Origin: CAVXFL01 sp963761015
GTDB taxonomy: Bacteria > Pseudomonadota > Alphaproteobacteria > Acetobacterales > Acetobacteraceae
Reading direction: 5' to 3'
Length of the DNA stretch: 64,000 nt
Assembly (NCBI GenBank): GCA_963761015.1
Contig: CAVXFL010000009.1
Coordinates: 558,001-622,000, forward strand
Made by a program: the position numbers and the translations under genes. The notes under the pieces were generated by a model. It worked only from the letters and a program-made list of their open reading frames with translations, ran no database searches and was not told the origin of the DNA. Position 1 is the first letter of the stretch; every line of letters starts with the position of its first letter. Shown here piece after piece: positions 18,249 through 27,453 of the stretch.

Positions 18249-20104
18249 CAGAAGGCCTCGCCGATGCCGATGTAGAACTCGAAGCTGTCATTGCCCTGGA
18301 GGTTGTTCAGCGGCACCGCGACATCCAGCCGGATCGGGCCGAAGCCGGTGAAGTAGCGCACCCCCAGGCCCACGCCGACATCCAGCGGACCGGAGAACGG
18401 CGTGTTGCCGGCGCTTACCTGGCCGGCATCGACGAAGGCCACGGCGCCGAATTTCGCGCCGATACGCTGGCGGAACTCGATCGTGCCGGCGTCGATGGCG
18501 GTGCCGCCCTCGGGAATACCGTCGGGAAATTGTGGGCTGATCCACTGGTATTTGTAGCCGCGCACGGTGGCGCTGCCGCCGGCGTAGAAGCGACGGTCGG
18601 GCGGGATGTCGAATTGCGTGGCGCCTGCGATGGCGCCGACCATGCCGCGGACCGCGATGATGCTGCGGCCGTTGCCGAACAGGTCGAAATAGGTCGAGCC
18701 GCTCGCCTGCATGGTGACGAAAGGCGTGCTGCCGGACTGCCCGCCCAGCGATTCCGTCGGGATCACGGTGGCGCTGGCGCGGAAACCGCGGGTCGGCTCG
18801 AACAGATTGTCCGTGTTGTCGAATTTCAGCGTGATCGGCATGCTGAGCAGCGTGTAGTACCCGGTCACGTTTTCCTGGATAATTTTTTCCTGTTCCACAT
18901 TGAGCCCGATGCTGCCGCTCAGATGCTGGCTCAGCTTGCGCCGCAACGTCACGCCGGCGGTGTAAGCGGTCTGCTGATAGGTCTCCAGGTACTGCTTCAG
19001 GGCGTTCACGTCGAACTCGAGTTCCTGGCCGCGCTGGAGCCAGGCGGGAATCACGAACTGCGCGCCGACATTGTAGCCGGGCTGCAGCGCGGCGGTGCCG
19101 CCGAGTTCGGTCGCGGCGGCGGAGAGCGTCAGTTTCTCGCCGTTGCCGAACACGTCGCGGTCGGTCCAGGAGGCGTTCAGCGCGCCGCCAAGATCGGTCG
19201 AGTACAGCGCGCCGAGATTGACCACATGGCGCGGCGCCTCGGTGAAGACGAAGGTGATGGGCAGCAGCCCTTCCTGGTTCAGCCGCTCGGCGGCACGCGC
19301 CTGCACGGCCGAGAACACGTCGAGGCTGGCCAGATCCTGCCTCGCGTTTTCGATCGTGCTCGGCTGGTACAGCTCGCCGGAATGGAGCAGCATGAGCCGC
19401 CGCACATAGGACGGGTTCACGCGCTTCAGCCCTTCGAGCCGAATCGGACCGATGTCGACGCGCGGACCGGCTTCCGCCGTCCAGCTCACGTCCACCACGT
19501 TTTCGTTCGGATATCCGACGGCATTGGGCTGGCTGACCTTGGCGAAGGCGTGGCCCTGCTGCTGCAACACATCGAGCAGCCGCCCCCGGACCGCCAGAAT
19601 GTTTTTTGCGATCGCCGGATCGCTGGACTTGATTGCTACCTTGGCGCGAATGTCGGGCGGCACCGTGCCTCGGACGGTCACGTTGCGCAGATGGAACAGC
19701 GGCCCGCGCGCAATGCCGACGTTGACTGCAACGGCGGTGCCCGCTGGCGTCCGTTCCAGCGTCGGAACCAGGGCAGGGTCGTCGAGCGGTTTGCCGGCGA
19801 TGCGGATATCGACCTTGCCCTTATAGTAGCCGAAGCTTTGCAGCACGGTCTCGAACCGGCCCGCGTCGTCGCGAGCCCGCGTCACCAGCGCGAACGGCCC
19901 GACCGGCGCCGGCTTGCCGAGCGAGATCAGCATCGAGGCGTTGTGCAAGGCCCGGTCCAGCGCCGCCTGCCCGGTGGGCGCGATGGTGACCGTATAGGGC
20001 TGCGGGTCGGCGGCCCGGACGCTGCGCGCGAGCGACCCGAGCAGCAGCAGCAGCAGCAGCAGCGCACGGGAACATTGCTTGCGCGAGAGGATCGGTCCGG
20101 GCAT
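18248..20104 (-). CDS. tamA: TamA-like outer-membrane assembly protein (BamA/Omp85 family)
   Basis: The 618-residue product has a signal sequence with a run of leucines, POTRA-like domains over about residues 30-260, and a C-terminal 16-strand barrel of bacterial surface antigen type. The barrel contains the Omp85 VRGY motif (GGSATVRGYKYQW) and ends in Phe. It includes GFRASATVIPTESLGG and VAFVDAGQVS, as in TamA. The start at 20104 gives a good signal peptide; an in-frame ATG at 20161 would add 19 residues of unlikely sequence. The gene is coupled to tamB. Confidence 0.88.
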   Translation of the reverse strand: MPGPILSRKQCSRALLLLLLLLGSLARSVRAADPQPYTVTIAPTGQAALDRALHNASMLISLGKPAPVGPFALVTRARDDAGRFETVLQSFGYYKGKVDIRIAGKPLDDPALVPTLERTPAGTAVAVNVGIARGPLFHLRNVTVRGTVPPDIRAKVAIKSSDPAIAKNILAVRGRLLDVLQQQGHAFAKVSQPNAVGYPNENVVDVSWTAEAGPRVDIGPIRLEGLKRVNPSYVRRLMLLHSGELYQPSTIENARQDLASLDVFSAVQARAAERLNQEGLLPITFVFTEAPRHVVNLGALYSTDLGGALNASWTDRDVFGNGEKLTLSAAATELGGTAALQPGYNVGAQFVIPAWLQRGQELEFDVNALKQYLETYQQTAYTAGVTLRRKLSQHLSGSIGLNVEQEKIIQENVTGYYTLLSMPITLKFDNTDNLFEPTRGFRASATVIPTESLGGQSGSTPFVTMQASGSTYFDLFGNGRSIIAVRGMVGAIAGATQFDIPPDRRFYAGGSATVRGYKYQWISPQFPDGIPEGGTAIDAGTIEFRQRIGAKFGAVAFVDAGQVSAGNTPFSGPLDVGVGLGVRYFTGFGPIRLDVAVPLNNLQGNDSFEFYIGIGEAF

Positions 20105-20229
20105 GCCGGGACGTAACGCGCCATTACTGCCGAGGTTGGCCGCCGTGCCACGTTCAGGCATTCGGGGCAGGCATTCGGGGATGGCACGCGTTGTCGGGTC
20201 GGCAGAGAGGCGGTATTTGCGGCATTCTC

Positions 20230-21171
20230 ATGCAAGGTAAGCGCAGCAGGCTCGGGGCTAGCAAGCGCACCCCGCTGTTGGCGGGCGGAGTGGCGACCGA
20301 CTGGCCGCCGCCGTTCGGCGCGCAATGGCGCTGGCTCGGCTATCTGCTCGTGGTTCGGCGGGCGGTGTCGCTGGTGCTCTGGACCCTGCTCGCAATTCCG
20401 GTCCAGTCGGTTTTGCTGCTGCTTCCGGGCCAACCCTACGTGCGGTTCGCGCGGCTCTACTGGTGGGTGTTCCGGCATCTGTTCGGGGTCGAATTGCGCC
20501 TGATCGGCACGCCGGCCCGCGGCGTCCCGGACGGCAGCCGCCCGGTCGTGTTCGTCGCCAGCCATTCGTCATGGCTGGACATCCCGCTGCTCGGATCGGC
20601 GCTGTACGCGTGCTTCGTCGCCAAGGACGAGGTCGCCAAGTGGCCGCTGATCAGCACGGTCGCCCGGCTCGGCCGCACCGCGTTCGTCAGCCGCAACCGC
20701 GCGCGCACGCGCGAGGAGCGCGACATCCTGCAACGGCGGCTGCGCCAGGGCGACAACCTGATCCTGTTCGCCGAGGGCACCACCTCCGACGGCGCGCGCG
20801 TGCTGCCGTTCCGCACCGCGTTCCTGTCCATCGCGATCGGCCAGGATCCGCCGCTCGTCCAGCCGGTGTCGCTGGTCTACGACCGGCTGGCCGGCCTGCC
20901 GGTCGGCCGCGCCGCCCGCGAGATTTTCGCCTATCACGGCGATACGTCCATCGGCACGCATTTCTGGCGCCTCGCGCAGTGGCGCGGGCTGCGCGCGACG
21001 ATGCTGCTGCACCCGCCGCTCGATCCCCGCGCCTTCCCCGACCGCAAGGCCCTGGCCCAGGCCGCCTGGCAAGCGGTCGCCGCCGGCGCGGCGGGGTTGC
21101 GGCAGAACCGGTTGGCCGCTCCGGCGCTGGCCCCGGCGATTCCCGCCGCCGATCAGCTCCGATCTGCCTGA
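20230..21171 (+). CDS. 1-acylglycerol-3-phosphate O-acyltransferase (PlsC family)
   Basis: The protein, about 313 residues, has an N-terminal membrane helix (VLWTLLAIPVQSVLLLLP) and the PlsC acyltransferase motifs. These are HSSWLD (catalytic HX4D), the FVSRNRART region and FAEGTTSDG, the glycerophosphate-binding motif. It should acylate lysophosphatidic acid or a related lysolipid at the inner membrane. The start is uncertain: 20191 and 20230 are both in frame and neither has a strong ribosome-binding site. It is divergent from tamA and precedes the miaB operon. Confidence 0.88.
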   Translation: MQGKRSRLGASKRTPLLAGGVATDWPPPFGAQWRWLGYLLVVRRAVSLVLWTLLAIPVQSVLLLLPGQPYVRFARLYWWVFRHLFGVELRLIGTPARGVPDGSRPVVFVASHSSWLDIPLLGSALYACFVAKDEVAKWPLISTVARLGRTAFVSRNRARTREERDILQRRLRQGDNLILFAEGTTSDGARVLPFRTAFLSIAIGQDPPLVQPVSLVYDRLAGLPVGRAAREIFAYHGDTSIGTHFWRLAQWRGLRATMLLHPPLDPRAFPDRKALAQAAWQAVAAGAAGLRQNRLAAPALAPAIPAADQLRSA

Positions 21172-21212
21172 GCGCCGCCCGAACTGTCACCGAATTATCT
21201 TCTGGCATCGGC

Positions 21213-21241
21213 TTGACACGGCCACCACTTCCCCTGTGAGA
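21213..21241 (+). promoter_or_regulatory. Possible sigma-70-type promoter for the miaB operon
   Basis: TTGACA at 21213-21218 is a consensus -35 box, followed after 17 bases by GTGAGA, a poor -10 match. It lies about 105 bases before the miaB start, in the only long gap upstream of the four overlapping genes miaB-phoH-ybeY-corC. Only the -35 element is convincing. Confidence 0.25.
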
Positions 21242-21345
21242 GTGTGTGCGCCGAATAGGGGCCGCCGTACGCCATTGCGCTGGAACGAGCCGAAAACGAA
21301 CACCTTTGTCTCGCCTCCTTGGCCGAAGAGGACGAAGACTTGTCG

Positions 21346-22755
21346 ATGACGGCCGGCGCTTCGCCGGAGCGGGACAAGAGCGCGCCGAAGCGGCTGCACG
21401 TCATCACCTGGGGCTGTCAGATGAACGTCTATGACAGCGCCCGCATGGGTGATGTGCTGCGTCCGCTCGGATACGCGCCGGCGCCGGTGCCGGACGGGGC
21501 CGACATGGTGATCCTGAACACCTGCCACATCCGCGACCGCGCCACGGAAAAGGTGTTTTCCGAACTCGGCCGGCTCCGGCTCTTGAAGGAGGCGCGCGCC
21601 GCCGCGGGTGGACGCATGGTCCTCGCCGTGGCCGGCTGTGTCGCCCAGGCCGAGGGCGCGGAGATCCTGGCGCGCGCCCCGTACGTGGACATCGTACTCG
21701 GCCCGCAGACCTATCATCGCCTGCCGGAGATGGTCGCGCGCGTGGTCCGGGCCGCCGGCGCCGTGATCGACACCGATTTTCCGCCCGAGCAGAAATTCGA
21801 TTTTCTGCCCGAGACCGGCGCGCCGCCGGGCGTCACCGCGTTCCTGACGATCCAGGAGGGCTGCGACAAGTTCTGCAGTTTCTGCGTCGTCCCCTACACG
21901 CGCGGCGCCGAAGCGAGCCGCCCGGCCGCCTCCGTGCTCGCCGAGGCGCGTCGGCTGGTCGATGCCGGGGCGCGCGAAATCACCCTGCTCGGTCAAAACG
22001 TCAATGCCTGGCATGGCGATGGCCCGGCCGGCCGCGCCTGGAGCCTCGGCCGGCTCGTTCGCGCGCTGGCCGAGATCCCCGGCCTGCTCCGCATCCGCTA
22101 TACCACCTCGCACCCGCGCGACATGGACGGCGAGTTGATCGCCGCCCACGCCGAGGTGCCGGCGCTCATGCCGTTCCTGCACCTGCCGGTGCAGTCGGGC
22201 TCGGACCGTATCCTCGGGCTGATGAACCGCCGGCACACGAGCAGCGACTATCTCGCGCTGATCGACCGCCTCCGCGCCGCTCGGTCCGACATCGCGCTCT
22301 CCTCGGACTTCATCGTCGGCCACCCGGGCGAGAGCGAGCAGGATTTCCGTGCCACGCTCGATCTGATTGAGCGAATCGGCTTCGCCCAGGCATTCAGCTT
22401 CAAATACTCGCCCCGCCCCGGCACGCCGGCGGCGCTGGACGCAGAACAGGTCGCGGAGGAGGTGAAGGATGCGCGGCTACAGGAACTGCAATCATTGCTG
22501 CGCCGGCAGCAGGCGACATTCAACTCTGCTTGCGTCGGGCGCAGCCTGCCCGTGCTGTTCGCCGGCGAGGGCCGCCATCCCGGCCAGATCGCCGGCCGCT
22601 CGCCCTACCTTCAGCCGGTGCATGTGACCGGCCCGACACGGCTGATCGGCGGCGTTGCGGAGGTGAAGATCGGGCAATCCTTTCCTAACTCTCTGAGTGG
22701 AGCCCTGGCGGCCCAGCAACAAACCAGCGAAGCGAAGGAGCGAGCCTGCGCTTGA
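21346..22755 (+). CDS. miaB: tRNA-2-methylthio-N6-dimethylallyladenosine synthase MiaB
   Basis: MiaB is a radical-SAM methylthiotransferase that modifies A37 of tRNAs reading UNN codons. The N-terminal domain has its three cluster-binding cysteines in WGCQMN, NTCHIR and AGCVAQ. The radical-SAM motif CDKFCSFC is followed by VPYTRG, and a TRAM domain ends the protein (VHVTGPTRLIGGVAEVKIG). The ATG at 21346 is chosen, with in-frame TTG codons at 21319 and 21340 as alternatives. The stop overlaps the phoH start, placing miaB first in a tightly packed operon with phoH, ybeY and corC. Confidence 0.96.
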   Translation: MTAGASPERDKSAPKRLHVITWGCQMNVYDSARMGDVLRPLGYAPAPVPDGADMVILNTCHIRDRATEKVFSELGRLRLLKEARAAAGGRMVLAVAGCVAQAEGAEILARAPYVDIVLGPQTYHRLPEMVARVVRAAGAVIDTDFPPEQKFDFLPETGAPPGVTAFLTIQEGCDKFCSFCVVPYTRGAEASRPAASVLAEARRLVDAGAREITLLGQNVNAWHGDGPAGRAWSLGRLVRALAEIPGLLRIRYTTSHPRDMDGELIAAHAEVPALMPFLHLPVQSGSDRILGLMNRRHTSSDYLALIDRLRAARSDIALSSDFIVGHPGESEQDFRATLDLIERIGFAQAFSFKYSPRPGTPAALDAEQVAEEVKDARLQELQSLLRRQQATFNSACVGRSLPVLFAGEGRHPGQIAGRSPYLQPVHVTGPTRLIGGVAEVKIGQSFPNSLSGALAAQQQTSEAKERACA

Positions 22756-23846
22756 CCCATTTGGCCCCGACCCCGAGTACCCCCATCGCGCTGACGCGCC
22801 CCGGCGCCGACAAGGCGATCACCCTGCAATTCGACGACAATACGCTGTTGCCGCTGCTGCTCGGCGACCACGACCGGCACATGGTCCGGATCGAGCAGCA
22901 GTTGGGCGTGCGCATGTCGTGTCGCGGCAACCGTGTTGCCATCGCGGGCGACCCGGACCGGGTTGAGCGCGCGCAGGCGGCGCTGACCCGGTTGTACCGG
23001 CGGCTGGAGCGGGGCGAGGGGGTCAGCGGCTCGGACGTGGACGCCGCCGTTCGCCTGAACGGCCTGGAGACCGATCCGCGGCTGCCGCTCTCGGATTTGC
23101 CGGCCATTCGCACCCGCCGCGGCGCGGTCGGGCCGCGCAGCCGGGGCCAGGCGGGCTACATGGAAATGCTCGGCTCGCACGAAATGGTGTTCGCGGTCGG
23201 GCCGGCGGGCACGGGCAAGACCTTCCTGGCCGTGGCGCAGGCCGTGGCCATGCTGCAGGCCGGCGGCGTGGACCGGATCGTGCTGTCGCGCCCGGCGGTG
23301 GAGGCCGGCGAGCGGCTCGGCTTCCTGCCCGGCGACATGAAGGAGAAGGTCGACCCCTACCTCCGCCCGCTTTACGACGCGCTCTACGACATGATGCCGG
23401 CCGAGCAGGTCACGCGGCGGCTGGCCAACAGCGACATCGAGGTGGCGCCGCTCGCCTTCATGCGCGGCCGGACCCTCGCCCATTCCTTCGTCATTCTCGA
23501 CGAGGCCCAGAACACCACGCCGGTGCAGATGAAGATGTTCCTGACCCGCATGGGCGAGGGCACGCGCATGGTCATCACCGGCGATCTCAGCCAGGTCGAT
23601 CTTCCGGCCGACCAGCGCTGCGGCCTGCGCGACGCGCTGGAGACCCTGGAAGGCGTGCAGGGTGTCGGGGTGACGCGGCTGGAGGCGGCGGATGTCGTGC
23701 GCCACCCGCTGGTCGCCCGCATCGTCGAGGCGTACGAACAGCGCGACGCGGCCGTCGGCGACAAGCGGCGGGAGCGGGACGCGCGGCGGCGGCGGGACAT
23801 CGCCCCGGCGCTGCCGGCTCAGGAGAGCCATGGAACCGGGAAGTAG
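22752..23846 (+). CDS. PhoH-like ATPase (YbeZ type)
   Basis: The 364-residue protein has an N-terminal RNA-binding-like region and a PhoH P-loop ATPase domain with Walker A GPAGTGKTF and Walker B FVILDEAQNT. SRPAVEAGERLGFLPGDMKE is the usual family signature. YbeZ acts with the endonuclease YbeY in RNA processing, and the ybeY gene starts within its 3' end. The TTG start at 22752 overlaps the miaB stop codon; no ATG fits the family N-terminus better. Confidence 0.94.
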   Translation: MTHLAPTPSTPIALTRPGADKAITLQFDDNTLLPLLLGDHDRHMVRIEQQLGVRMSCRGNRVAIAGDPDRVERAQAALTRLYRRLERGEGVSGSDVDAAVRLNGLETDPRLPLSDLPAIRTRRGAVGPRSRGQAGYMEMLGSHEMVFAVGPAGTGKTFLAVAQAVAMLQAGGVDRIVLSRPAVEAGERLGFLPGDMKEKVDPYLRPLYDALYDMMPAEQVTRRLANSDIEVAPLAFMRGRTLAHSFVILDEAQNTTPVQMKMFLTRMGEGTRMVITGDLSQVDLPADQRCGLRDALETLEGVQGVGVTRLEAADVVRHPLVARIVEAYEQRDAAVGDKRRERDARRRRDIAPALPAQESHGTGK

Positions 23847-24321
23847 TCGCGGCCCCGCTTTCCGCCCCGGCGCGAAAGCGGGGATCCCGATCATCGTCGC
23901 GGATCCGGGCTGGCGGCGCGCCGTGCCGGGCGCCGAGGCCATCGCGGCCCGCGCCGCGAGGGCGGCGGGCGGCATCGGGGCCGTCGTGCTGGACTCCGAC
24001 CGCGCGGTGAAGCGGCTGAATGCCCGCCATCGCGGCCGCAACACGCCCACCAACGTCCTGACCTTCGAGCCGCCGGCGCCTATGCTCGGGAGCGACATCG
24101 TGCCGGGCGGCGACATCGTGCTGGCGCTCGGCGTCGTGCGGCGTGAGGCCGCCGCTTCGGGCAAGCGCCCGGCGCATCACCTGGCGCATTTGGTCGTGCA
24201 CGGCGCGCTGCATCTGCGCGGGCACGAACACGAAACGGCGGGCGCGGCGCGGCGCATGGAAATGGCAGAGGCCCGTATCCTGCGCCGGCTCGGCCTGCCC
24301 AACCCCTGGAAGCGTGCATGA
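23830..24321 (+). CDS. ybeY: Endoribonuclease YbeY (16S rRNA maturation)
   Basis: YbeY is a zinc-dependent RNase involved in 16S rRNA 3'-end maturation and ribosome quality control. The zinc motif HGALHLRGHEH (H-x3-H-x5-H) is intact, as is the upstream NTPTNVLTFEPP motif. The annotated ATG follows AGGAGAG and overlaps phoH by 17 bases. The first 15-18 residues are unusual: their codons contain a perfect REP-like palindrome (23853-23883), while family similarity starts only at IPIIVADPGW. The stop overlaps the corC start as ATGA. Confidence 0.94.
   Translation: MEPGSSRGPAFRPGAKAGIPIIVADPGWRRAVPGAEAIAARAARAAGGIGAVVLDSDRAVKRLNARHRGRNTPTNVLTFEPPAPMLGSDIVPGGDIVLALGVVRREAAASGKRPAHHLAHLVVHGALHLRGHEHETAGAARRMEMAEARILRRLGLPNPWKRA
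23853..23883. repeat. REP-like palindrome inside the 5' end of ybeY
   Basis: CCCCGCTTTC at 23853-23862 is the exact inverted complement of GAAAGCGGGG at 23874-23883, with an 11-base spacer. The right arm runs on as GAAAGCGGGGATCC, the usual consensus of a dispersed intergenic repeat. Here it lies within coding sequence, about 8-18 codons after the ybeY start, and encodes residues between the start and the conserved domain. Confidence 0.6.
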
Positions 24322-25244
24322 GCGACCCTCCTTTACCTAGCGATCTCCCCCCCCTTCGCCCCAACCACTCGGGTTTCCTGCACCGCCTGCGCAACCTGCT
24401 GTGGGGGCGCGCCATCGAGCAGAGCGTTCGCGCTTCGATCGCCGAACTGGTGCAGGAAGCCGCCGAGGCGCCGCAGGTCCCGGGCGTGATTCCGGAACTC
24501 GATCGCCAGGAACGCGCGCTGATCGCCAATGTGCTCCGGCTGCGCGGCACCACCGCCGACGACGTCATGATCCACCGCGGCGACATCGTCGCCATCGCGA
24601 TCGATACGAACCTCGCCGAGGCGCTGGCGCTGATCCGCCGCGAAGGCCATTCCCGCCTGCCGGTCTTTCGTGAACAGCTCGACGACATCGTCGGGATGAT
24701 TCACATCAAGGACGTGTTCGCCTATTGCGGGCGGCCCGAGGAGTTCTCGCTGGAATCGATCCTGCGCAAGCCGCTGATGGTGGCGCCGCAAATCCCGGTG
24801 CTCGATCTCTTGTTGCAGATGCGCCAGGCGCGGATGCACCTGGCGCTGGTGGTCGACGAATATGGCGGCATCGACGGGCTGGTCACCATCGAGGACCTGG
24901 TCGAGACCATCGTCGGCGACATTTCCGACGAGCACGACGAGGAGCTGAAGCCGATGTTGACCGAACGGACCGACGGCTCGCTGGACGTGGACGCCCGGCT
25001 GCCGGTCGAGGCGTTCGAGGGCCGCATGGGCCATGTCCTGACGGAGGACGAGCGCGCCGCCGACATCAACACGATCGGCGGGCTGGTATTCGCGCTGGCC
25101 GGGCGCGTGCCCACGCGCGGCGAGGTGATCGGGCATCCTTCCGGCATCGAGTTCCGCGTTCTGGAGGCCGACCCTCGCCGCATCCGTCGGCTCCTGGTCC
25201 GCCGCCCACACGACGAGCAGCAACACCAGGCCGAGGCCGCCTAG
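24318..25244 (+). CDS. corC: CorC/HlyC-family CBS-domain protein
   Basis: The 308-residue soluble protein has two CBS domains. The first is near residues 75-140 (VMIHRGDIVAIAIDTN, HSRLPVFRE, GMIHIKDVF) and the second near 145-205 (LVVDEYGGIDGLVTIEDLVE). A C-terminal CorC_HlyC/transporter-associated domain follows. It lacks the DUF21 membrane part of larger relatives. CorC-type proteins are linked to magnesium and cobalt efflux. It is the last gene of the miaB-phoH-ybeY-corC set; in many proteobacteria lnt follows, but here a convergent sulfurtransferase gene lies 28 bases downstream. Confidence 0.9.
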   Translation: MSDPPLPSDLPPLRPNHSGFLHRLRNLLWGRAIEQSVRASIAELVQEAAEAPQVPGVIPELDRQERALIANVLRLRGTTADDVMIHRGDIVAIAIDTNLAEALALIRREGHSRLPVFREQLDDIVGMIHIKDVFAYCGRPEEFSLESILRKPLMVAPQIPVLDLLLQMRQARMHLALVVDEYGGIDGLVTIEDLVETIVGDISDEHDEELKPMLTERTDGSLDVDARLPVEAFEGRMGHVLTEDERAADINTIGGLVFALAGRVPTRGEVIGHPSGIEFRVLEADPRRIRRLLVRRPHDEQQHQAEAA

Positions 25245-25272
25245 CGCGCGCGTCGGCAGCCGCGCCGGGGGT

Positions 25273-26148
25273 TCAATCGGTTTCGATCGGCAGCGTCTCG
25301 TCCTTGGCCCATTCGCCCATCGAGCCGTCGTAGAGCGTCAGGTCGTCGAAGCCGAGCTGGTGCAGCAGAAACAGGTCGATCGTGGCCGAGATGCCGCCGC
25401 CGCAATAGGCGATGACATGCTTGTCCTTGCTCACGCCGGCGGCGGCGAAGGTCGCGCCGGCCTTGTCGAGCGGGGCGAACGCCTTGGTGTCCGGATCGAG
25501 CAGGCTGGCGGCGGGCACGTTCACGCTGCCCGGCACGCGGCCCGGCCTGCCGTAGCGGCTCGGCTCCAGGCCGAGGTGGAATTGCGGGCCGAGCGCGTTG
25601 ACGATCACCGCATGCGGGTCCTTGGTGGCGGCGAGCACCGCCTCCTTGCCCACGAACCGGCCGGGGCGCGGCCGGGCAACGAAACGCGCCGGGGCGTAGC
25701 CCTTGGCGGGTCCGGTTTCGACGGGACGGCCCTCGGCCTGCCACTTGTCGAACCCGCCATCGAGCACGGCGGCGCTGTCGAAGCCGAGCGATTTCAGCAT
25801 CCACCAGAACCTGGTCGCCCACATCATGGTGCCGATGCTGTAGAGCACGACCCGCGTGCCCTCGCCGATGCCGTGCCGCCCGAACGCCGCCGCCAGTTGC
25901 GCCGGCGCCGGCATCATGAATCGCAGCTTGGTGGACTGCTCGGAAAACTCGCCTTGCAGATCGAGAAAATCCGCGCCCGGAATATGCGCTTTCGCGAAGC
26001 TGGCGGTTCCGGGGACCGCGATATAGGGCACGTCGCTGCCCGGCGGCTGATAGTCCAGATACGTCGTGCAGTCGAAAATGCGCAGATCGGCGCGGCCGAG
26101 TTCGCGCGCCAGCGCTTCGGTGTCGATGAGGGCGTTCGGTTCGCGCAT
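25273..26148 (-). CDS. sseA: 3-mercaptopyruvate sulfurtransferase (tandem rhodanese)
   Basis: The 291-residue protein contains two rhodanese domains. The N-terminal one (LRIFDCTTYLDYQ to VVLYSIGTMMWATR) has no catalytic Cys at the loop position, and the C-terminal one has the active cysteine in AYCGGGISA. This CGGG loop is closer to the mercaptopyruvate type (CGSGVT) than to thiosulfate sulfurtransferases (CRKGVT). The enzyme transfers sulfur from 3-mercaptopyruvate to thiols or cyanide. It is convergent with corC and apparently a single gene. Confidence 0.9.
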   Translation of the reverse strand: MREPNALIDTEALARELGRADLRIFDCTTYLDYQPPGSDVPYIAVPGTASFAKAHIPGADFLDLQGEFSEQSTKLRFMMPAPAQLAAAFGRHGIGEGTRVVLYSIGTMMWATRFWWMLKSLGFDSAAVLDGGFDKWQAEGRPVETGPAKGYAPARFVARPRPGRFVGKEAVLAATKDPHAVIVNALGPQFHLGLEPSRYGRPGRVPGSVNVPAASLLDPDTKAFAPLDKAGATFAAAGVSKDKHVIAYCGGGISATIDLFLLHQLGFDDLTLYDGSMGEWAKDETLPIETD

Positions 26149-26288
26149 TGTTTCCCCCTGGCGGCGGCTCGCTGTTGTTCCGGCCGGCTTGCGGCACGCT
26201 CATGCGCTGCCAAGCAAGCCCCAATCGAAGCCTCCGTCAACCGCGACGCCCGCGGACTCGGGCCGTCACACGGAGGTGCAGGCCGGTT

Positions 26289-27110
26289 CTAGAACGAAAT
26301 CTGGTAGCCGACATAGGTGCTCAAGCGATTGGCGTTTTCACCGTTGATGATGCCCCGTCCGGCCGAGAAATACAGCGCTTGGTTGTGGCCAACGGCGTAC
26401 TTGCCCCCGACGTTGAACGAAACCTGGTGCTTCAGACCCTCCGACGTGGGGCTCTGGTAAAACAGCTCCGCGCCGAGGCTGAGCGATTTGGTGATCGGCC
26501 GCGATGCGGTCGCGCCGACGAAGACGTAGTTGCGGTTGCCGCGTCCGGGATTGATGCCGAATGCGGCATTCTGCACCAGCGACCAATTCCCGACATGCTC
26601 TTGGAAAATCAGCGGCAGATAGGCATGGAGGTAACCCGTTCCGATGCCGTATCGCGGTGCCGCGGAGGGAAACGCGATTTCCGGCGCCGCGCCGATCGTG
26701 GGGAACGGCGAAGTCTGATCGGGCTTGAACAGCCGCCAGTCGAACTCGAGCGCGGCTGACCCGAGCGTGTGGTCGGTGCCGATGCCGGACACCGTGCCGC
26801 GCTGGAAGGGAATCGCGACGCCGAGCTCCATGTCGTCGGTGAAACGGTAGAAACCTTCCAGCCGCGGAATTGTAATGACGCGATCGCCCTTCTGGTCGGC
26901 ATAGGTCGTGACGGCCCGCAACGCGGCCTGCCCCGGCTCATCCGTGGTGAAAATGCCTTCCGTCTCGAACGGCGCGGCGAAACTGAACGCCTCGCGCGGC
27001 GCCGCACACAGCGCGAGGCTACATGCGGCCAACAAGCCCGGAACAGGCCACCCGCGCCCGCCTAGCCGGGACAGCGCGCGTTGGCGGCTCGCGCCGCGGC
27101 TGGATTGCAT
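26289..27110 (-). CDS. Outer-membrane beta-barrel protein, MetA-pathway/transporter-like
   Basis: The 273-residue protein has a signal peptide ending near AAPREAFSFA, followed by alternating hydrophobic strands with aromatic girdles, and ends in Phe as outer-membrane barrels do. Stretches such as GFYRFTDDMELGVAIPF, SLVQNAAFGINPG and SLSLGAELFYQSP recall the putative phenol-degradation meta-pathway porin-like proteins. The ATG at 27110 follows GGAGGG. The frame stays open upstream to 27314, but that part has no signal sequence and no RBS. The 343 bases from 27111 to 27453 hold no recognisable gene. Substrate unknown. Confidence 0.65.
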   Translation of the reverse strand: MQSSRGASRQRALSRLGGRGWPVPGLLAACSLALCAAPREAFSFAAPFETEGIFTTDEPGQAALRAVTTYADQKGDRVITIPRLEGFYRFTDDMELGVAIPFQRGTVSGIGTDHTLGSAALEFDWRLFKPDQTSPFPTIGAAPEIAFPSAAPRYGIGTGYLHAYLPLIFQEHVGNWSLVQNAAFGINPGRGNRNYVFVGATASRPITKSLSLGAELFYQSPTSEGLKHQVSFNVGGKYAVGHNQALYFSAGRGIINGENANRLSTYVGYQISF

Positions 27111-27453
27111 TGAGCCACCCTCCGGGGCCACGGGCGCAGCGCCGCAGGCGATCGCTCCGGCCGCCGGGCGATCAGTCGCCGGCCCGAATGCGAGGGCGAT
27201 CGCCGGCGCCGGCGTGCAGCGGACCGCGACCAGTGGGTGCATCTCCCAGCGCCGCAGGAACGTCCTGAGCCGGGCGAGCCAGTTCGGATGAGGCAACGTG
27301 TCCGTGTTGGTCATACCCCGTGAACGCGCTCGGCGGAGGTAGGGCGCAGGGCGGATTGCCGCCGACCCAGCCGAAGCGGCGCCGACAGCATCTTCAGCAC
27401 AAAGGAAATTTTTCGGAACAACCTCCGGCGGCCGACGCCGTTATGCACCGGCA

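Noticed and set aside
27130..27200. Two GCGATCGC octamers like the cyanobacterial HIP1 repeat
   Set aside because: Two copies in a high-GC stretch can occur by chance and nothing else suggests a cyanobacterial link.
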